Part shown: positions 1 to 11,354 of the stretch, one piece after another
How positions within the stretch are numbered: the first letter of the stretch is position 1
Layout of the letters: each line of letters opens with the position of its first letter
Assembly: GCA_014529385.2 (NCBI GenBank)
Contig: CM043964.1
Coordinates: forward strand, 136,727,920 to 136,791,919
Source of the DNA: Adiantum capillus-veneris
Taxonomy: Eukaryota; Streptophyta; Polypodiopsida; Polypodiales; Pteridaceae
Length of the DNA: 64,000 bases
Direction: 5' to 3'
Notes under the pieces: model-generated
The model's database searches: none
What the model was told of the DNA's origin: nothing
The model's input: only the letters and a program-made list of their open reading frames with translations
Translations under genes and position numbers: made by a program

Positions 1-14
1 GATATTTTTAGGGG

Positions 15-930
15 TAAGTTAAAGGGGAAACTTAGTAAATCATGTTGTATAATTACATGCTATTTATCAGAGCTGTATTATAGGGTAAAGAGGCTATAAT
101 AATTATACCAAGGTTAGAAAAGTAGTATATATATTTATCTAAGTCAAATTATACTATTTCTAGCTAAACAATTAAAGGGGAAGATTAGTAAATCATCTGT
201 TATAAATACATGCTATTTATCACAGCTGTAATATAGGGTAAATAGGCCGTGATAATTATGTCAAGGTTAGAAAAGTAGTATAGATATTTATCTAAGTCAA
301 ATTATACTAATTTTAGTTAAAAACTAAAGAGGAAAATTAGTAAATCATATGCTATAATTACGTGCTATTTATTAGAGCTATATTATAGGGTAAAGAGGCC
401 ATGAGAATTATTCCAAGGTTAGAAAATTAGTATAGATATTTATCTAAGTCAAATTATATTTATTCTAGCTAAAAATTAAAGAGGAAAATTAGTTAATCAT
501 GTGCTATAATTACATGCTATTTATTAGAGTTGTATTATAGGGTAAAGAGGCCGTGATAATTATTCCAAGGTTAGAAAAGTAGTATAGATATTTATCTAAG
601 TCAAATTATACTATTTCTAGCTAAAAACTAAAGGGAAAAATTAGTAAATCATGCTATATGATTACATGCTATTTATCAAAACTAGATTACATGATGAAAA
701 GTCTGTGATAATTATGTCAAAGTTAGAAACTTAGTATAGATATTTATCTAAGTCGAAATATACTAATTTTGGTTGAAATTTCAAGGGGGAAATTAGTAAA
801 TCATGCTATATGATTACATTCTATTTATCCCAATTATTTTACATAATAAAAAGACCATGATAAATATGTCAAGGTTAGAAAAGTAGAATAAATATTTATT
901 TAAGTCAAATTATCCTAATTTTAGTTGAAA
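15..930 (+). repeat. ~152-bp tandem array inside the 5' LTR
   Basis: About six units of roughly 152 bp begin near 15, 170, 323, 473, 625 and 780. Each contains the marks ATTAGTAAATCAT, a TGCTATTTAT core, GATAATTATG and TATTTATCTAAGTCAAATTA. They are AT-rich and 80-90% alike by eye. They correspond to the second half of the array in the 3' LTR (6850-7790). Confidence 0.85.
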
Positions 931-1487
931 ATTGAAGATGGAAATTATATAATTAAGTTGGAATATAATAAGATAATTACCAGAGGTCAAAAATATCCTT
1001 ATTTACTTGTGGGTAATTATATCATAGTTAATTAGTGAGGTTAGTAAATTATAATTGACCAAAAGTCTTATTTTTAGCAAATAATTAATTAAAATAAATA
1101 GACTTTGTGGTGAAAAGTTTTTAGAAAAATTATAGTAAGTGTAAACCTATGATATCAAGTTAAGGAAATGAAATCTTTAAGAGAAATTAAATACAATAAA
1201 TATTAAGCCCAAAATAAGTAGATTATTAGCTTAAAAGTTGATGGCAAAATTAGGAAAAAGATATAGAAAATTATAAGAATGTTAGGAGAGCGTAGAAAAC
1301 CCTTAGGGAAGCAATGGAAAAGGTTATCATGCCTATATAGACAAGTAAGAAATTACTAGGTCAAGAATTTATCAATTAAGACTATAAATTTAACCTTGGA
1401 TGGGTTACGGTTGAATACAAAGGTTAAGTTTAGATTTTGAATTATTTACCTAATGATTAGACGACCTTTTTATAAGGATAAGAAGTT

Positions 1488-1688
1488 ATGGCATAAAAAC
1501 GAACCCAAGCAAATCCTACATCTGATGATGAGGACGTAGCTCCAAAACGAACTAGAGTGTCGCACGACGACGAATCCGGGCCTAGTAGTAGGCCTACGGA
1601 GGAGAGTCTTCAGGCGCCAGCACAACATCAGATGGACAATCAATCCCAGGTGGGTGCCCCATTTATTCAATTAAGTCTTTAATTAGTT
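1488..1688 (+). pseudogene. LTR-internal small ORF, 5' LTR copy, interrupted
   Basis: This is the counterpart of the intact 65-codon ORF at 8327. Here the third codon is TAA, and an extra T near 1662 shifts the tail frame. Most of the acidic/basic coding pattern is otherwise kept (DDEDVAPKRTRV is visible). GTAAGT, a good splice-donor shape, lies at 1700-1705 just after the frame ends; the 3' LTR copy has ATAAGT at that place. Confidence 0.6.
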
Positions 1689-2765
1689 TAAGTTCTTTTG
1701 TAAGTTAAGCATTGCATACGTAAGGTAAGGAAGGATAAACTGGCTGTAAATGGAAGGTAGCTTCCACGAACCCATGAGAAATGATTGTAACTAGGAAAGA
1801 AATGATTGGTTTAAAACTGGTCGAATTAGGAAAGATATGTTTGATCATCCTTAAGACAGCTTGTCTCAAGACACCTCTGACTTCTTAGTATAAATTGATG
1901 ATAATGATTGGCTTTCTAGCCACGGATAAGTCGGTTACCCCCATGAACGATGAGTTTCTATTCCGTGTCATGTCTTGATGTTTCTACATAAGTTAGGATA
2001 CCGTTTTTTTATCCTAGGAGAGCCGCCCGGTTGTATGGGCAACTGGTTTGGTGTATGGGCACCCGGAACTTTGGGTGGGAGTTTATTCACTCCGGATTTG
2101 AATAAGGAATGGGTGCTGTTTTTCACCCTTAGGTGGTCTTGAGACAAGAAGAGTACTGGTCATGATTATTATGGATAATGTTTTGATTGACAGTACCCTG
2201 TCTTAAGTTTAAAGATGTCTGTTTGCTAAAAGAATGCTTTCAATGCTGTCTTCAAGGAATTACCGTGATGGAACGTTAAAAGAAACCATTATTTTAAATG
2301 TTAAAACAATGTGATAATAAGATAAACAAATCTTGTGTGAGTGCGGGGTGGTAAGTGGGGATTGACTAAGGTTGTCAATCATGGACGGGTGGACCTGATT
2401 AGTCAGGTAACTATCCATCCCTGCGCACTAAAACGTTTAGAAAACTTCTTCAATTGGAAGAGGAATCTACCAGCGGCTGTCCCTCACATATGTTAGAGGG
2501 AAAAAAGCGTTGGTTGAGGATACCTTAGTCCAATTTGTGGAAGATATAGGGCCGAAATAGTTTTTGGACTTTTAAAAGGTTGTCCCGTTTTCGCTGCGAG
2601 ACAGGACTAGGTCTTCTTCTAAGGCTATAGACCCAAGCCATTGTCAATGGTAAATGTCTATTCCTTGGATTTTTCTTGTTTAGAGACTCTGATTTTTATT
2701 AGACCTAGAGACCTGTCAAGGATCCCATCCCGATCTCGGTATAGGCGGGTTGGGGACATTACAAG

Positions 2766-2778
2766 TGGTATCAGAACC
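2766..2778 (+). promoter_or_regulatory. primer-binding site (initiator tRNA-Met)
   Basis: TGGTATCAGAACC starts two bases after the 5' LTR end. It matches the plant initiator tRNA-Met primer site (usual form TGGTATCAGAGC) except at one position. It fixes the LTR/interior boundary and the + strand direction of the element. Confidence 0.9.
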
Positions 2779-2922
2779 TAGGTTTCAGAGCCTGGGTTAG
2801 TTTGAAAAAAAAATTCGTACCGTCTGAAAATGTAAAAAGAAAAATATATATATATTTATATAAAATAAATAAATTTGGTTAGCTAACCAAAGTGTTATGC
2901 ATCAATAATTCAGGAAGATCCT

Positions 2923-4170
2923 GTGATTGAATATCGCAAATTCCAAGTCTTTGAGCTTATTTATGAGAGTGCTTGTCGTTCTCCAAACTATTTCTTTCAA
3001 GGAAGCGTGATGGAGCTACTGATGAAGGCTCACACTCCTCATTCAACTCGGATAGATAAAGGCTGGGAGCTTGAATGGAGCAATGAAGGCGGGACTTATT
3101 ACATTAGTACTTGGAAGCTGGGATGTCTTACCACTGATTTAAAGAAACTACGCTGGGATGAGGAATTGAGAGTGGTTCAGTTGTACTACTTCTTGGGTAC
3201 AAACTCGACTATCATTGTTCCCACCTACCCAGAGGCACGGGAAAACCCCTGAACGAATGGGTATGGGATAGAGTGGTGGAGATAATTCCATATCGAAGAA
3301 TCATAACTTTTTCTCAGAATACCCCTAAGAATTTGGACCTTATAATTTACTTTCCGATTTCCAATGAGTATAAGAACTATTATACCAATCAATTAGAAGA
3401 TTATAGAAATATGACTACAAATACCCATCGTTTGTATCACCATATTCCAAATCAGTCAGCTATGCGGATCCTTTAAAGGCCACAAAAATTTACAACAAGT
3501 TAGGATGCGATACCTAAGGGTCTTTTGTAAGGCTATCCTGGTAAATATTCACCTTATAAATAAAGAACCAAGTCTTTTGAATTGAATATCTTGATCTTGT
3601 GTCTATTCTGAAGTTAAATCCTAGCCGTGTCATAAGTCTTTAAATTGTCAGTCCATCGATCTTACTAAACCATGTAGATACATGCTTCTGTTCTTTATAC
3701 CGTGCTTGTTCTTCTCAAACAAGCTCAACTCCCCAACTTCAAAGGTAAAGGAGTCAACGTGGAACAAGATGCAAAGGTATGGATCAAGCCATGAGGCATA
3801 CATCAATACAGGATGCCTTCTCAGGGCTAAGCCTCTTGCAGCAGAAGGAACCAACTCTACAAAGAACTATAATGGATTTAGTAACTTTAGGGGAAGAGCC
3901 AGTAAAAATTCCAACCATGGATATCAACAATGTGGAGTAGCTGTAGCAGTGAACTGAGAACAGACCTTCCCAAACGTTAGGTGCTATGGATGCAATCAAA
4001 TGGGGCAATATAGAAATAATTGTCCAGAAAAACAAAACCCTCGAATTACTGCTAGAGCCATTCCTCAAAATCAAGAAGATAATCTAAGAGGAGGTAGAAA
4101 TGGAGGACGAGGTAAAGGAAGAGTAAGAGGAGCCAGATTTTATGGAATCATAGGAGAACCAACCCTATGA
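2923..4170 (+). pseudogene. decayed gag-like gene of the large LTR element
   Basis: The reading frame opens 145 bases after the primer site (110 codons to 3252), then continues in another frame (3273-3476). It returns as 3682-3957 and, past a TGA at 3955-3957, runs in the same frame to 4170. The last part encodes a gag-type zinc knuckle at 3982-4023 (CYGCNQMGQYRNNC; spacing CX2CX4-X-X4C). The metal-binding histidine position is Gln. A Gly/Arg-rich stretch (GGRNGGRGKGRVRG) follows. Knuckle plus basic Gly/Arg tail is typical of the C-terminal nucleocapsid end of gag. No protease, RT or integrase follows, so the element is non-autonomous, of LARD type. The N-terminal part matches nothing I recognise. 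Seen: breaks and knuckle. Inferred: assignment to gag. Confidence 0.7.
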
Positions 4171-4639
4171 ATAAAAAAGATAAAAGAGCCACTCGCTTGG
4201 CCATAGTTAGCAATCTTAAAGCTTATAAACCACTATAAATCAATAATGTAAAAACTTGAGCTACTTATGTATTATAAGGGTATACATGATTTTCTTCTCC
4301 AAAAATTACTTAATGAATCTAAAGTTAAGTTAGTATTCAATCAAGAAATTAAGGGTAGATCTAGCAAATGATAAAGAGGTTCTTGTTAGGAAGGAAAAAT
4401 TCGAATCTTAGAAATGAGGTAGTTATCAAGAAACCAACTCACATTCTTGTGCACATGATAACCTTCCTTGGAAAATGATAACCTTCCTTGGAAAATGACC
4501 TAGATATGAAAGTATTAAGGTAACGAGACTAATAGGAAGACGAAAAGAACTCTTGGTATGATACTTCTTAAAACCCTTTATATATTGTTGGTCAACTAGG
4601 TTAGAGCACAGAGGGGGTACCTCTGGTGCAATGGTGAGA

Positions 4640-4790
4640 ACTTGTGCCGAACGCAGATTGCTCAGAATGGCAAGAACACGTCGAGCGCGTTTAGATTGGC
4701 AAAGCTAAAATACATGATACTTGTCGAACGCTGATTGCTCTGAATGGTCAGTTAGACAGAGCGCGTTCATGTTGACAAGGTGGATATATG
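4640..4790 (+). repeat. ~75-bp imperfect tandem duplication in element interior
   Basis: Two neighbouring copies read CTTGTGCCGAACGCAGATTG near 4644 and CTTGTCGAACGCTGATTG near 4721. Each is followed by a GAGCGCGTT block about 45 bases later. They lie in the untranslated 3' part of the interior. 4175-5072 otherwise shows no coding sequence. A purine-biased run (AGTTGGGGTGAT, 5061-5072) sits just before the 3' LTR and is the likely polypurine tract. Confidence 0.6.
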
Positions 4791-5519
4791 AATCTTTATG
4801 GAATTGCATTAACTTGGTTTTTGAGATGATACAAATGGTTTGTAAAGGTTTTTAAAATGGACTCAACACTAAGAGTTTCTTGAGGAAAAATTGGCTAGCA
4901 AGTAACTCCAGCCAGAAACTAGAAAGAACTCTTAGAATAATCAGTAACATTTGGTAAAGTGGAAAGGTTATCCCTTCGAAGATGCCACTTGAGGGGGATG
5001 AATTTCTCTTCTCAAAGATTTTCCCAATTTCGGTTAAGATGAGGACATCTCAAATTCTTAAGTTGGGGTGATTGTAAGGTTTCCAGTTTCTGAAACCTTA
5101 AAGGTTGTATAAAGCTTAATCAAACTGATATGATTATTGAAAAAGCAATGTAGAATTGTCCGACCATGGCAAATATTGGTATTTTTGGAATCTTAAGCAC
5201 AGCAAACCCCGGGCTAGAATTTTTCAGAATTGAATTCCAATAAAAACTGGCATAGTTATGACCCCTGGAAGTTTACAGTGTGAATTGAGTAAAATAGGTA
5301 AAATTGAAGGGTTGAAGTAATCATTTAAGCATAGACTTTATTAAAGGCCTCCTAGATATTTACAAGATATTTATCAATTAAGCAAAAATAAGTCAAAATA
5401 TAGCAGAATTGATATTTTAAAAGCTGGCAGGTAATGGGAGGGTCATCACTGACCTGCCAGGGACTCATTAAGAAGCAACTGCCTTTTTCAGCCGGTGAGA
5501 GCTTATGAGTGCCAGAAAA

Positions 5520-5530
5520 CTATAAATAGG
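5520..5530 (+). promoter_or_regulatory. TATA box of the LTR promoter
   Basis: CTATAAATAGG lies about 450 bp inside the LTR and matches the plant TATA consensus. The likely transcript start is 25-35 bases downstream, near 5550. If so, U3 is short and nearly 4 kb of the LTR, including the array and the ORF, is transcribed as R-U5 leader. Confidence 0.7.
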
Positions 5531-5944
5531 ACCCCTAGCTTCACATTTTACACAGACTGGGAGCCTTGATACTCTCTCTCTCATTTAGAGAGAACACTAC
5601 GCATAAATCATTAGAGATTAATCTCTAATTGATTAACCTAAACGATAATTAGCCTAATCCTTCTTAATTAGCAAGATTAGATTAAGCTATTTTGTTAATA
5701 AATCAAAGATTAGGCGTATGTATACTCATAAAACCTCTCTTAATAAATTAATCTCTGCTGATTATTGTAATTAAGCTTAGTAATATTAGGCTAATTAATT
5801 ATCCTATCATATTAGGATTGAAATTAGCCAAAATAACCATGAATTAATGGTAAATATATTAATTAAGCTTAGATTAAGTTGAGATAATTATCAGAGTTGC
5901 ATTAGACAGTCATTAATTAGGCAGAATTACTCTGTTTTTTGAGC

Positions 5945-7800
5945 AAATTAAATAGGGGAAATTAGTAAATTGATTTCAAATGTTGTGATATATTTATCAG
6001 TGATTAATTAGGTGTTAAAAAACCTGTGATAATTAGGAGAAGCTCAGATAATTAATCTAGCTAATTACTTTAGCAAAAATACTCTATTTTTTTAGCAATT
6101 TAAATAGGGAAAATTAGTAAATTGATTTCCAATGCTGTGATATATTTATCAGTGATTCATTAGGTGTTGAAAAATCCGTGATAATTAGGAGAAGATCAAA
6201 TAATTAATCTAGCTAATTATTTTAGTAAAAATACTCTATTTTTTAAGAAATTTAAATAGGGAAAATTAGTAAATTGATTTCAAATGCTGTGATATATTTA
6301 TCAGGGGTTACTTAGGTATTAAAGAACTTGTGATAATTAAGAGAAGCTCAGATAATTAATCTAGCTAATTACTTTAGCAAAAATACTCTGTTTTATGAGC
6401 AATTTAAATAGGGGAAATTAGTAAATTGATTTCAAATGCTGTGATATATTTATTAGTGGTTAATTAGGTATCTAAAAACTCGTGATAATTAGGAGAATCT
6501 TAGATAATTAATCTAGCTAATTACTTGAGCAAAAATACTCTATTTTTAGAAAAAATTAAATAGGGAAAATTAGTAAACTGACTTCAAATAATGTGAGATA
6601 TTTATATATGGTTAATTAAGTGTTCAAAAACCCGTGATAATTAGGAGAAGCTAAGATAATTTATTTAGCTATTTATTTTAATAGAAATACTCTATTTTTT
6701 GAACAATTTAAATAAGAGAAATTAGCAAATAGGTTCAAATTGAATTGAGTTATTTATTACAGGTTAATTATATGTAAAAAACTCATGATAATTATGCTAA
6801 TCTCAGATAATTAGTTTAACTAATTATCTTAGTGAAATTACGTTATTTTTAGGGATAAATTAAAGGAGGAAATTAGTAAATCATGTTCTATAATTACATG
6901 CTATTTATCAGAGCTGTATTATAGGGTAAAGAGGCCGTGATAATTATACCAAGGTTAGAAAAGTAGTATATATATTTATCTAAGTCAAATTATACTATTT
7001 CTAGCTAAAAAATTAAAGGGGGAGATTAATAAATCATGTGTTATAATTACATGCTATTTATCACAACCGTAATATAGGGTAAAGAGGCCGTGATAATTAT
7101 GTCAAGGTTAGAAAAGTAGTATAGATATTTATCTAAGTCAAATTATATTAATTCTAGCTAAAAACTAAAGATGGAAATTAGTAAATCATGTGCTATAATT
7201 ACATGCTTTTTTTTAGAACTGTATTATAAGGTAAAGAGACCATGAGAATTATGCCAAGGTTAGAAAAGTAGTAAAAATATTTATCTAAGTCAAATTATAC
7301 TAATTCTAGCTAAAAACTAAAGAGGGAAATTAGTAAATCATGTGCTATATTTACGTACTATTTATCGAAGCTGTATTATAGAATGTAGAGGCCATGATAA
7401 TTATGCCAAGGTTAGACAAGGAGTATAGATATTTATCTAAGTCAAATTATACTATTTCTAGCTAAAAACTAAAGGGAAAAATTAAAAAATCATGCTATAT
7501 GATTACATGCTGTTTATCAAAACTAGATTACATGATGAAAGGGCCGTGATAATTATGTCAAGGTTAGAAAATTAGTATAGATATTTATCTAAGTCAAAAT
7601 ATACTAATTTTGGTTGTAATTTCAAGGGGGAAATTAGTAAATCATGCTATATGATTACATTCTATTTATCCCAATTATTTTACATAATAAAGAAGCTTTG
7701 ATAAATATATCAAGGTTAGAAAAGTAAAATAAATATTTATTTAAGTCAAATTATCCTAATTTTAGTTGAAAATTGAAGATGGAAATTATATAATTAAGTT
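5945..7800 (+). repeat. ~152-bp satellite-like array inside the 3' LTR, two subfamilies
   Basis: About twelve AT-rich units begin near 5950, 6102, 6254, 6405, 6557, 6709, 6858, 7010, 7160, 7312, 7464 and 7620. Units before about 6840 carry AATTGATTTCAAATGCTGTG and GAGAAGCTCAGATAATTAAT. Later units carry AATCATGTGCTATAATTACA and TATTTATCTAAGTCAAATTA. Both types share GGAAATTAGTAAAT and the GTGATAATTA block, so they are one family split into two blocks. The last units drift. Confidence 0.88.
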
Positions 7801-8326
7801 GGAAAATAATAAGATAATTACCAAAGGTAAAAAATATCCTTATCTACTTGTGATAATTATATCATAGTTAATTAGTGAGGTTAGTAAATTATAATTGACC
7901 AAAAGTCTTATTTTTAGCAAATGATTAATTAAAATAAATAGACTTTGTGGTTAAAAGTTTTTAGAAAAATTATAGTAAGTGTAAACCTATGATATTAAGT
8001 TAAGAAAATGAAATCTTTAAGAGAAATTAAATACAATAAATATTAAGCCCAAAATAAGTAGATTATTGATTAAAAGTTGATGGGAAAATTAGGAAAAAGA
8101 TATAGAAAATTATAAGAATGTTAGGAGAGCGTAGAAAACCCTTAGGGAAGCAATGGAAAAGGTTATCATGCCTATATAGACAAGTAAGAAATTACTAGGT
8201 CAAGAATTTATCAATTAAGACTATAAATTTAACCTTGGATGGGTTAAGGTTGAATAGAAAGGTTAAGTCTAGATTTTGAATTATTTACCTAATGATTAGG
8301 GGACCTTTTTATAAGGATAAGAAGTT

Positions 8327-8524
8327 ATGGCACAAAAAAGAACCAGAGCAAATCCTCCATCTGATGATGAGGACGTAGCTCCAAAACGAACTAGAGTGTC
8401 GCACGACGACGAAGCCGGGCCTAGTAGTAGGCCTATGGAGGAGAGTCTTCAGACACCAGCACAACAGCAGATGGCCAATCAATCCCAAGTGGGTGTCCCA
8501 TTATTCAATCAAGTCTTTAATTAG
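8327..8524 (+). CDS. 65-residue ORF within the LTR, unknown function
   Basis: The ORF opens MAQKRTRANPPSDDEDVAPK and is rich in Lys/Arg and Asp/Glu. It has two KRTR motifs that could act as nuclear-localisation signals, and a Gln/Ser-rich tail. No domain is recognisable. The copy in the 5' LTR aligns in the same place but has a stop at codon 3. It lies inside the predicted transcribed part of the LTR, upstream of the primer site in the 5' LTR context, so it could be a separate N-terminal gag exon or a small accessory protein. A chance ORF is possible, but the composition is unlike the AT-rich surroundings. Confidence 0.4.
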   Translation: MAQKRTRANPPSDDEDVAPKRTRVSHDDEAGPSSRPMEESLQTPAQQQMANQSQVGVPLFNQVFN

Positions 8525-9610
8525 TTTAAGTTCTTTTATAAGTTAAGCATTGCATACGTAAGGTTAGGAAGGATAAACTGGCTGTAAATGGAAGGTAGCT
8601 TCCACGAACCCATGAGCAATGATTGTAACTAGGAAAGAAATGATTGGGTTAAAACTGGTTGAATTAGGAAAGATATGTTTGATCATCCTTAAGACAACTT
8701 GTCTCAAGACACCTCCGACTCCTTAGTATAAATTGATGATAATGATTGGCTTTCTAGCCACGGATAAGTCGGTTACCCCCATGAATGATGAGTTTCTACT
8801 CCGTGTCATGTCTTGATGTTTCTACATAAGTTAGGATACCGTTTTTTTATCCTAGGGGAGCCGCCCGGTTGTATGGGCAACTGGTTTGGTGTATGGGCAC
8901 CCGGAACCTTGGGTGGGGGTTTATCCACTCCGGATTTGAATAAGAAATGGGTGCCGTTTTTCACCCTTGGGTGGTCTTGAGACAAGAAGAGTATTGGTCA
9001 TGGTTTTTATGGATAATGTTTTGATTGACAGTACCCTGTCTTAAGTTTAAAGATGTCTGTTTGCTAAAAGAATGCTTTCAATGCTGTCTTCAAGGAATTA
9101 CCGTGATGGAACATTAAAAGAAACCATTATTTTAAATGTTAAAACAATGTGATAATAAGATAAACAAATCTTGTGTGAGTGCGGGGTGGTATGTGGGGAT
9201 TGACTAAAGTTGTCAATCATGGAAGGGTGGACCTGATTAGTCAGGTAACTATCCATCCTTGCACACTAAAACGTTTAGAAAACTTCTTCAATTGGAAGAG
9301 GAATCTACCAGCGGCTGTGCCCTCACATATGTTAGAGGGAAAATAGCGTTGATTGAGGATACCTTAGTCCAATTTGTGGAAGATATAGGGCCGAAATAGT
9401 TTTTGGACTTTTAAAAGGTTGTCCCGTTTCCGCTGCGAGACAGGACTAGGTCTTCTTCTAAGGCTATAGACCCAAGCATTGTCAATGGTAAAGATCTATT
9501 CCTTGGATTTTTCTTGTTTAGAGACTCTGATTTTATCAGACCTAGAGACCTGTCAAGGATCCCATCCCGATCTCGGTATAGGCGGGTTGGGGTCATTACA
9601 AACCTACAAC

Positions 9611-9690
9611 CAAAGCAAGGACCAAGTACCAAGTACCAAGTATCAACATGTACCAAGTACCAAGTACCAAGTACCATGTACCAAGTTTTC
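9611..9690 (+). repeat. heptamer ACCAAGT minisatellite
   Basis: AAGTACCAAGTACCAAGTA is repeated with small changes immediately after the LTR end. About nine to ten ACCAAGT units are visible. Confidence 0.85.
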
Positions 9691-9739
9691 TTTATTTTCA
9701 TGTAAACCCACATGTCCCAAGTTGTATGAAATAGGGACA

Positions 9740-10210
9740 ACTTTTTTTGATCGTGGAATGTCCATGTACCAATGAGGCATATGGGCAATCTATGCGGCTC
9801 GCTAAGAGCTCAAACAACTCGTCGATATATGGACGGTTCTCAAAGTCCTCGGGCAAAAAACGCTCGAAAACAATACATTGGTTAGCTGTTTGAGCTCTCG
9901 GTGAGTCCTATAGCTTGCCCACATGCCTCTTTGGGACGGGGAAAAGCTATATGGGCTCCCAGAATCTCAAATGGTTCGCCAATGGGCCATTTCCAAAGTA
10001 GTCCGCGAGCATTTTTTTGGCCGTGGAACCCACATGCCAATGAGACATGTGAACAAGTTATACAGCTTGTTTGGACTTTGAAAATGGCCCATTTGCGAGC
10101 CGTTTGAGCTTTTGTAAGTCCACATAGCTTGTCCACGTGCCAACGAGGCATGTTGGCAAGCTATATGGCTCACAAGATCTGAAGCGGCTGGCCAATGGAT
10201 CATTTTAGAA
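9740..10210 (+). repeat. degenerate ~110-bp tandem repeat
   Basis: The phrases CCACATGCC/CCACGTGCC, GAGGCATGTTGGCAAGCTAT and AATGGGCCATTT recur at about 9760, 9918, 10029 and 10134. This suggests a strongly diverged array with spacing of about 105-160 bp. No long ORF is convincing. 10211-10453 shows nothing I can name. Confidence 0.5.
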
Positions 10211-10449
10211 GTTTGCAAGAATTATTTCTGCTATACATCAAGAACGTTTTCCTTAACTGAACAAAGGGAGCCGATTTAGGACTTATAGCAACAACTGCTA
10301 CATAATAGAAATCATGGGTTTGAGATTTAAAATTGGCTTGAGGGCCTGCTATTTAAGACTCTATGTATTTATTTTAATATTTTTTTTAATAAACAAACAT
10401 AATCGTCTATTCTTTTATTTAATTTAAAGTCTTACCTTAAAAAATTAGC

Positions 10450-10453
<4 letters not shown>

Positions 10454-10519
<66 letters not shown>
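10454..10519 (+). repeat. (AG)33 microsatellite
   Basis: Uninterrupted AG dinucleotides. Confidence 0.98.
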
Positions 10520-10521
<2 letters not shown>

Positions 10522-10732
10522 TTGTTTACCATAATTCATCTTGAAGCCAAAATTGTAAATTTATATCGCTTACGTACGCACCGGTCCGACCAACGTCCGC
10601 ACTACTATGCGAAATGCCAACAATATGAGCAATGAGAGCAATCACAAATGCAAGGACACTGGCGTAAGAGAGAGAGTTAGAGTTTGTGGGTGTGTGTGTT
10701 CCACTTGAGAGCTAGAGTTTGTATGTGTGTGT

Positions 10733-10735
<3 letters not shown>

Positions 10736-10788
<53 letters not shown>

Positions 10789-10797
10789 ACTAGAGCT
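10736..10797 (+). repeat. (AG)31 microsatellite
   Basis: Uninterrupted AG dinucleotides flanked by short GT runs, in a GA/GT-rich stretch 10660-10870. Confidence 0.98.
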
Positions 10798-10957
10798 AGA
10801 TTTTTGTATGTTTGTTTCACCTGAGAGCTACAGTGTGTGTGTGTGAGAGAGAGAGGGAGCGGAGAGAGATCACTTAAAGATCTCGAGTGAAACCTGCACG
10901 TCATATAGTCGTTGCGCGTTCAAAGCGTCACTGATGCAATCTTTAAAAAAAAAAACA

Positions 10958-11140
10958 ATTTGTCGCTTAAGCATCTCGCCGCTTATGCTACGAGTCGCTT
11001 ATTCCACGCATCTTGCCACTTGTCGCTTATGCCACGCGCCGCTTATGTGACGCAAAGTAAAAATCTTATTTATGTTGCTCATGCGACGGTTACTCGTCGC
11101 TATAGCCCTCGCTAAATGCCTCGTTTATGTGACGTACAGT
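10958..11140 (+). repeat. short degenerate minisatellite (CGCTTATGCCACG-like)
   Basis: TCGCTTA, CCGCTTATG and GTCGCTTATGCCACG recur every 14-20 bases. This part is CpG-rich compared with its AT-rich surroundings. Confidence 0.6.
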
Positions 11141-11266
11141 AGCGACAGTTAGAGCGATGCCTTTTTGCCTCGTTAATGCAATGAATATTCTTCGTTGTAG
11201 TCGTGGCTATAGGGGGGCAAATGTGGTAGTGCTTCTTCTTCTTCATCTCCTTGTGTGTGCGTGTAT

Positions 11267-11268
<2 letters not shown>

Positions 11269-11353
<85 letters not shown>
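11269..11353 (+). repeat. (GA)42 microsatellite
   Basis: Uninterrupted GA dinucleotides. Apparent Arg-Glu or Ser-Leu ORFs across it on either strand are simple-repeat artefacts. From 11354 to 12388 I see no supported gene. Confidence 0.98.

Positions 11354-11354
<1 letters not shown>

Larger units (their letters stand above)
1..2763 (+). mobile_element. 5' LTR (3' part only) of a large LTR retroelement
   Basis: This stretch aligns along its whole length with 6838-9600, at a constant offset of about 6837 bases. It ends in ACATTACA directly before a tRNA-Met primer-binding site, so it is the right-hand part of the 5' LTR; about 1.8 kb of it lies left of the window. In a 180-base sample (1921-2100) I count six differences from the 3' LTR, all transitions, or about 3%. 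Seen: the paired sequence and the primer site. Inferred: a fairly recent insertion whose cytosines have decayed. Confidence 0.92.
5073..9600 (+). mobile_element. complete 3' LTR, 4528 bp, of the large LTR retroelement
   Basis: The LTR starts TGTAAGGTTTCC after a purine-rich tract and ends GGTCATTACA, giving the short inverted ends TGTAA/TTACA. Its right 2.76 kb is a near copy of 1-2763. An LTR of 4.5 kb is at the large end for plants. In order it holds a ~450-bp U3 with a TATA box at 5520, a ~152-bp tandem array (5945-7800), a 65-codon ORF (8327-8524) and a conserved U5-like tail. The sequence before it (GAGGACATCTCAAATTCTTAAG) resembles the 3' end of chromovirus-type gypsy elements. The bases after it are AACCT; the matching 5' target repeat is outside the window. 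Confidence 0.9.

Noticed and set aside
1-930. CRISPR-like regular spacing
   Set aside because: The units are 152 bp and repeat throughout with no unique spacers; they lie inside a plant LTR.
2923-3476. An independent host gene in the LTR element interior
   Set aside because: It lies between primer site and zinc knuckle in the gag position and is frame-broken, so it is better read as decayed gag.
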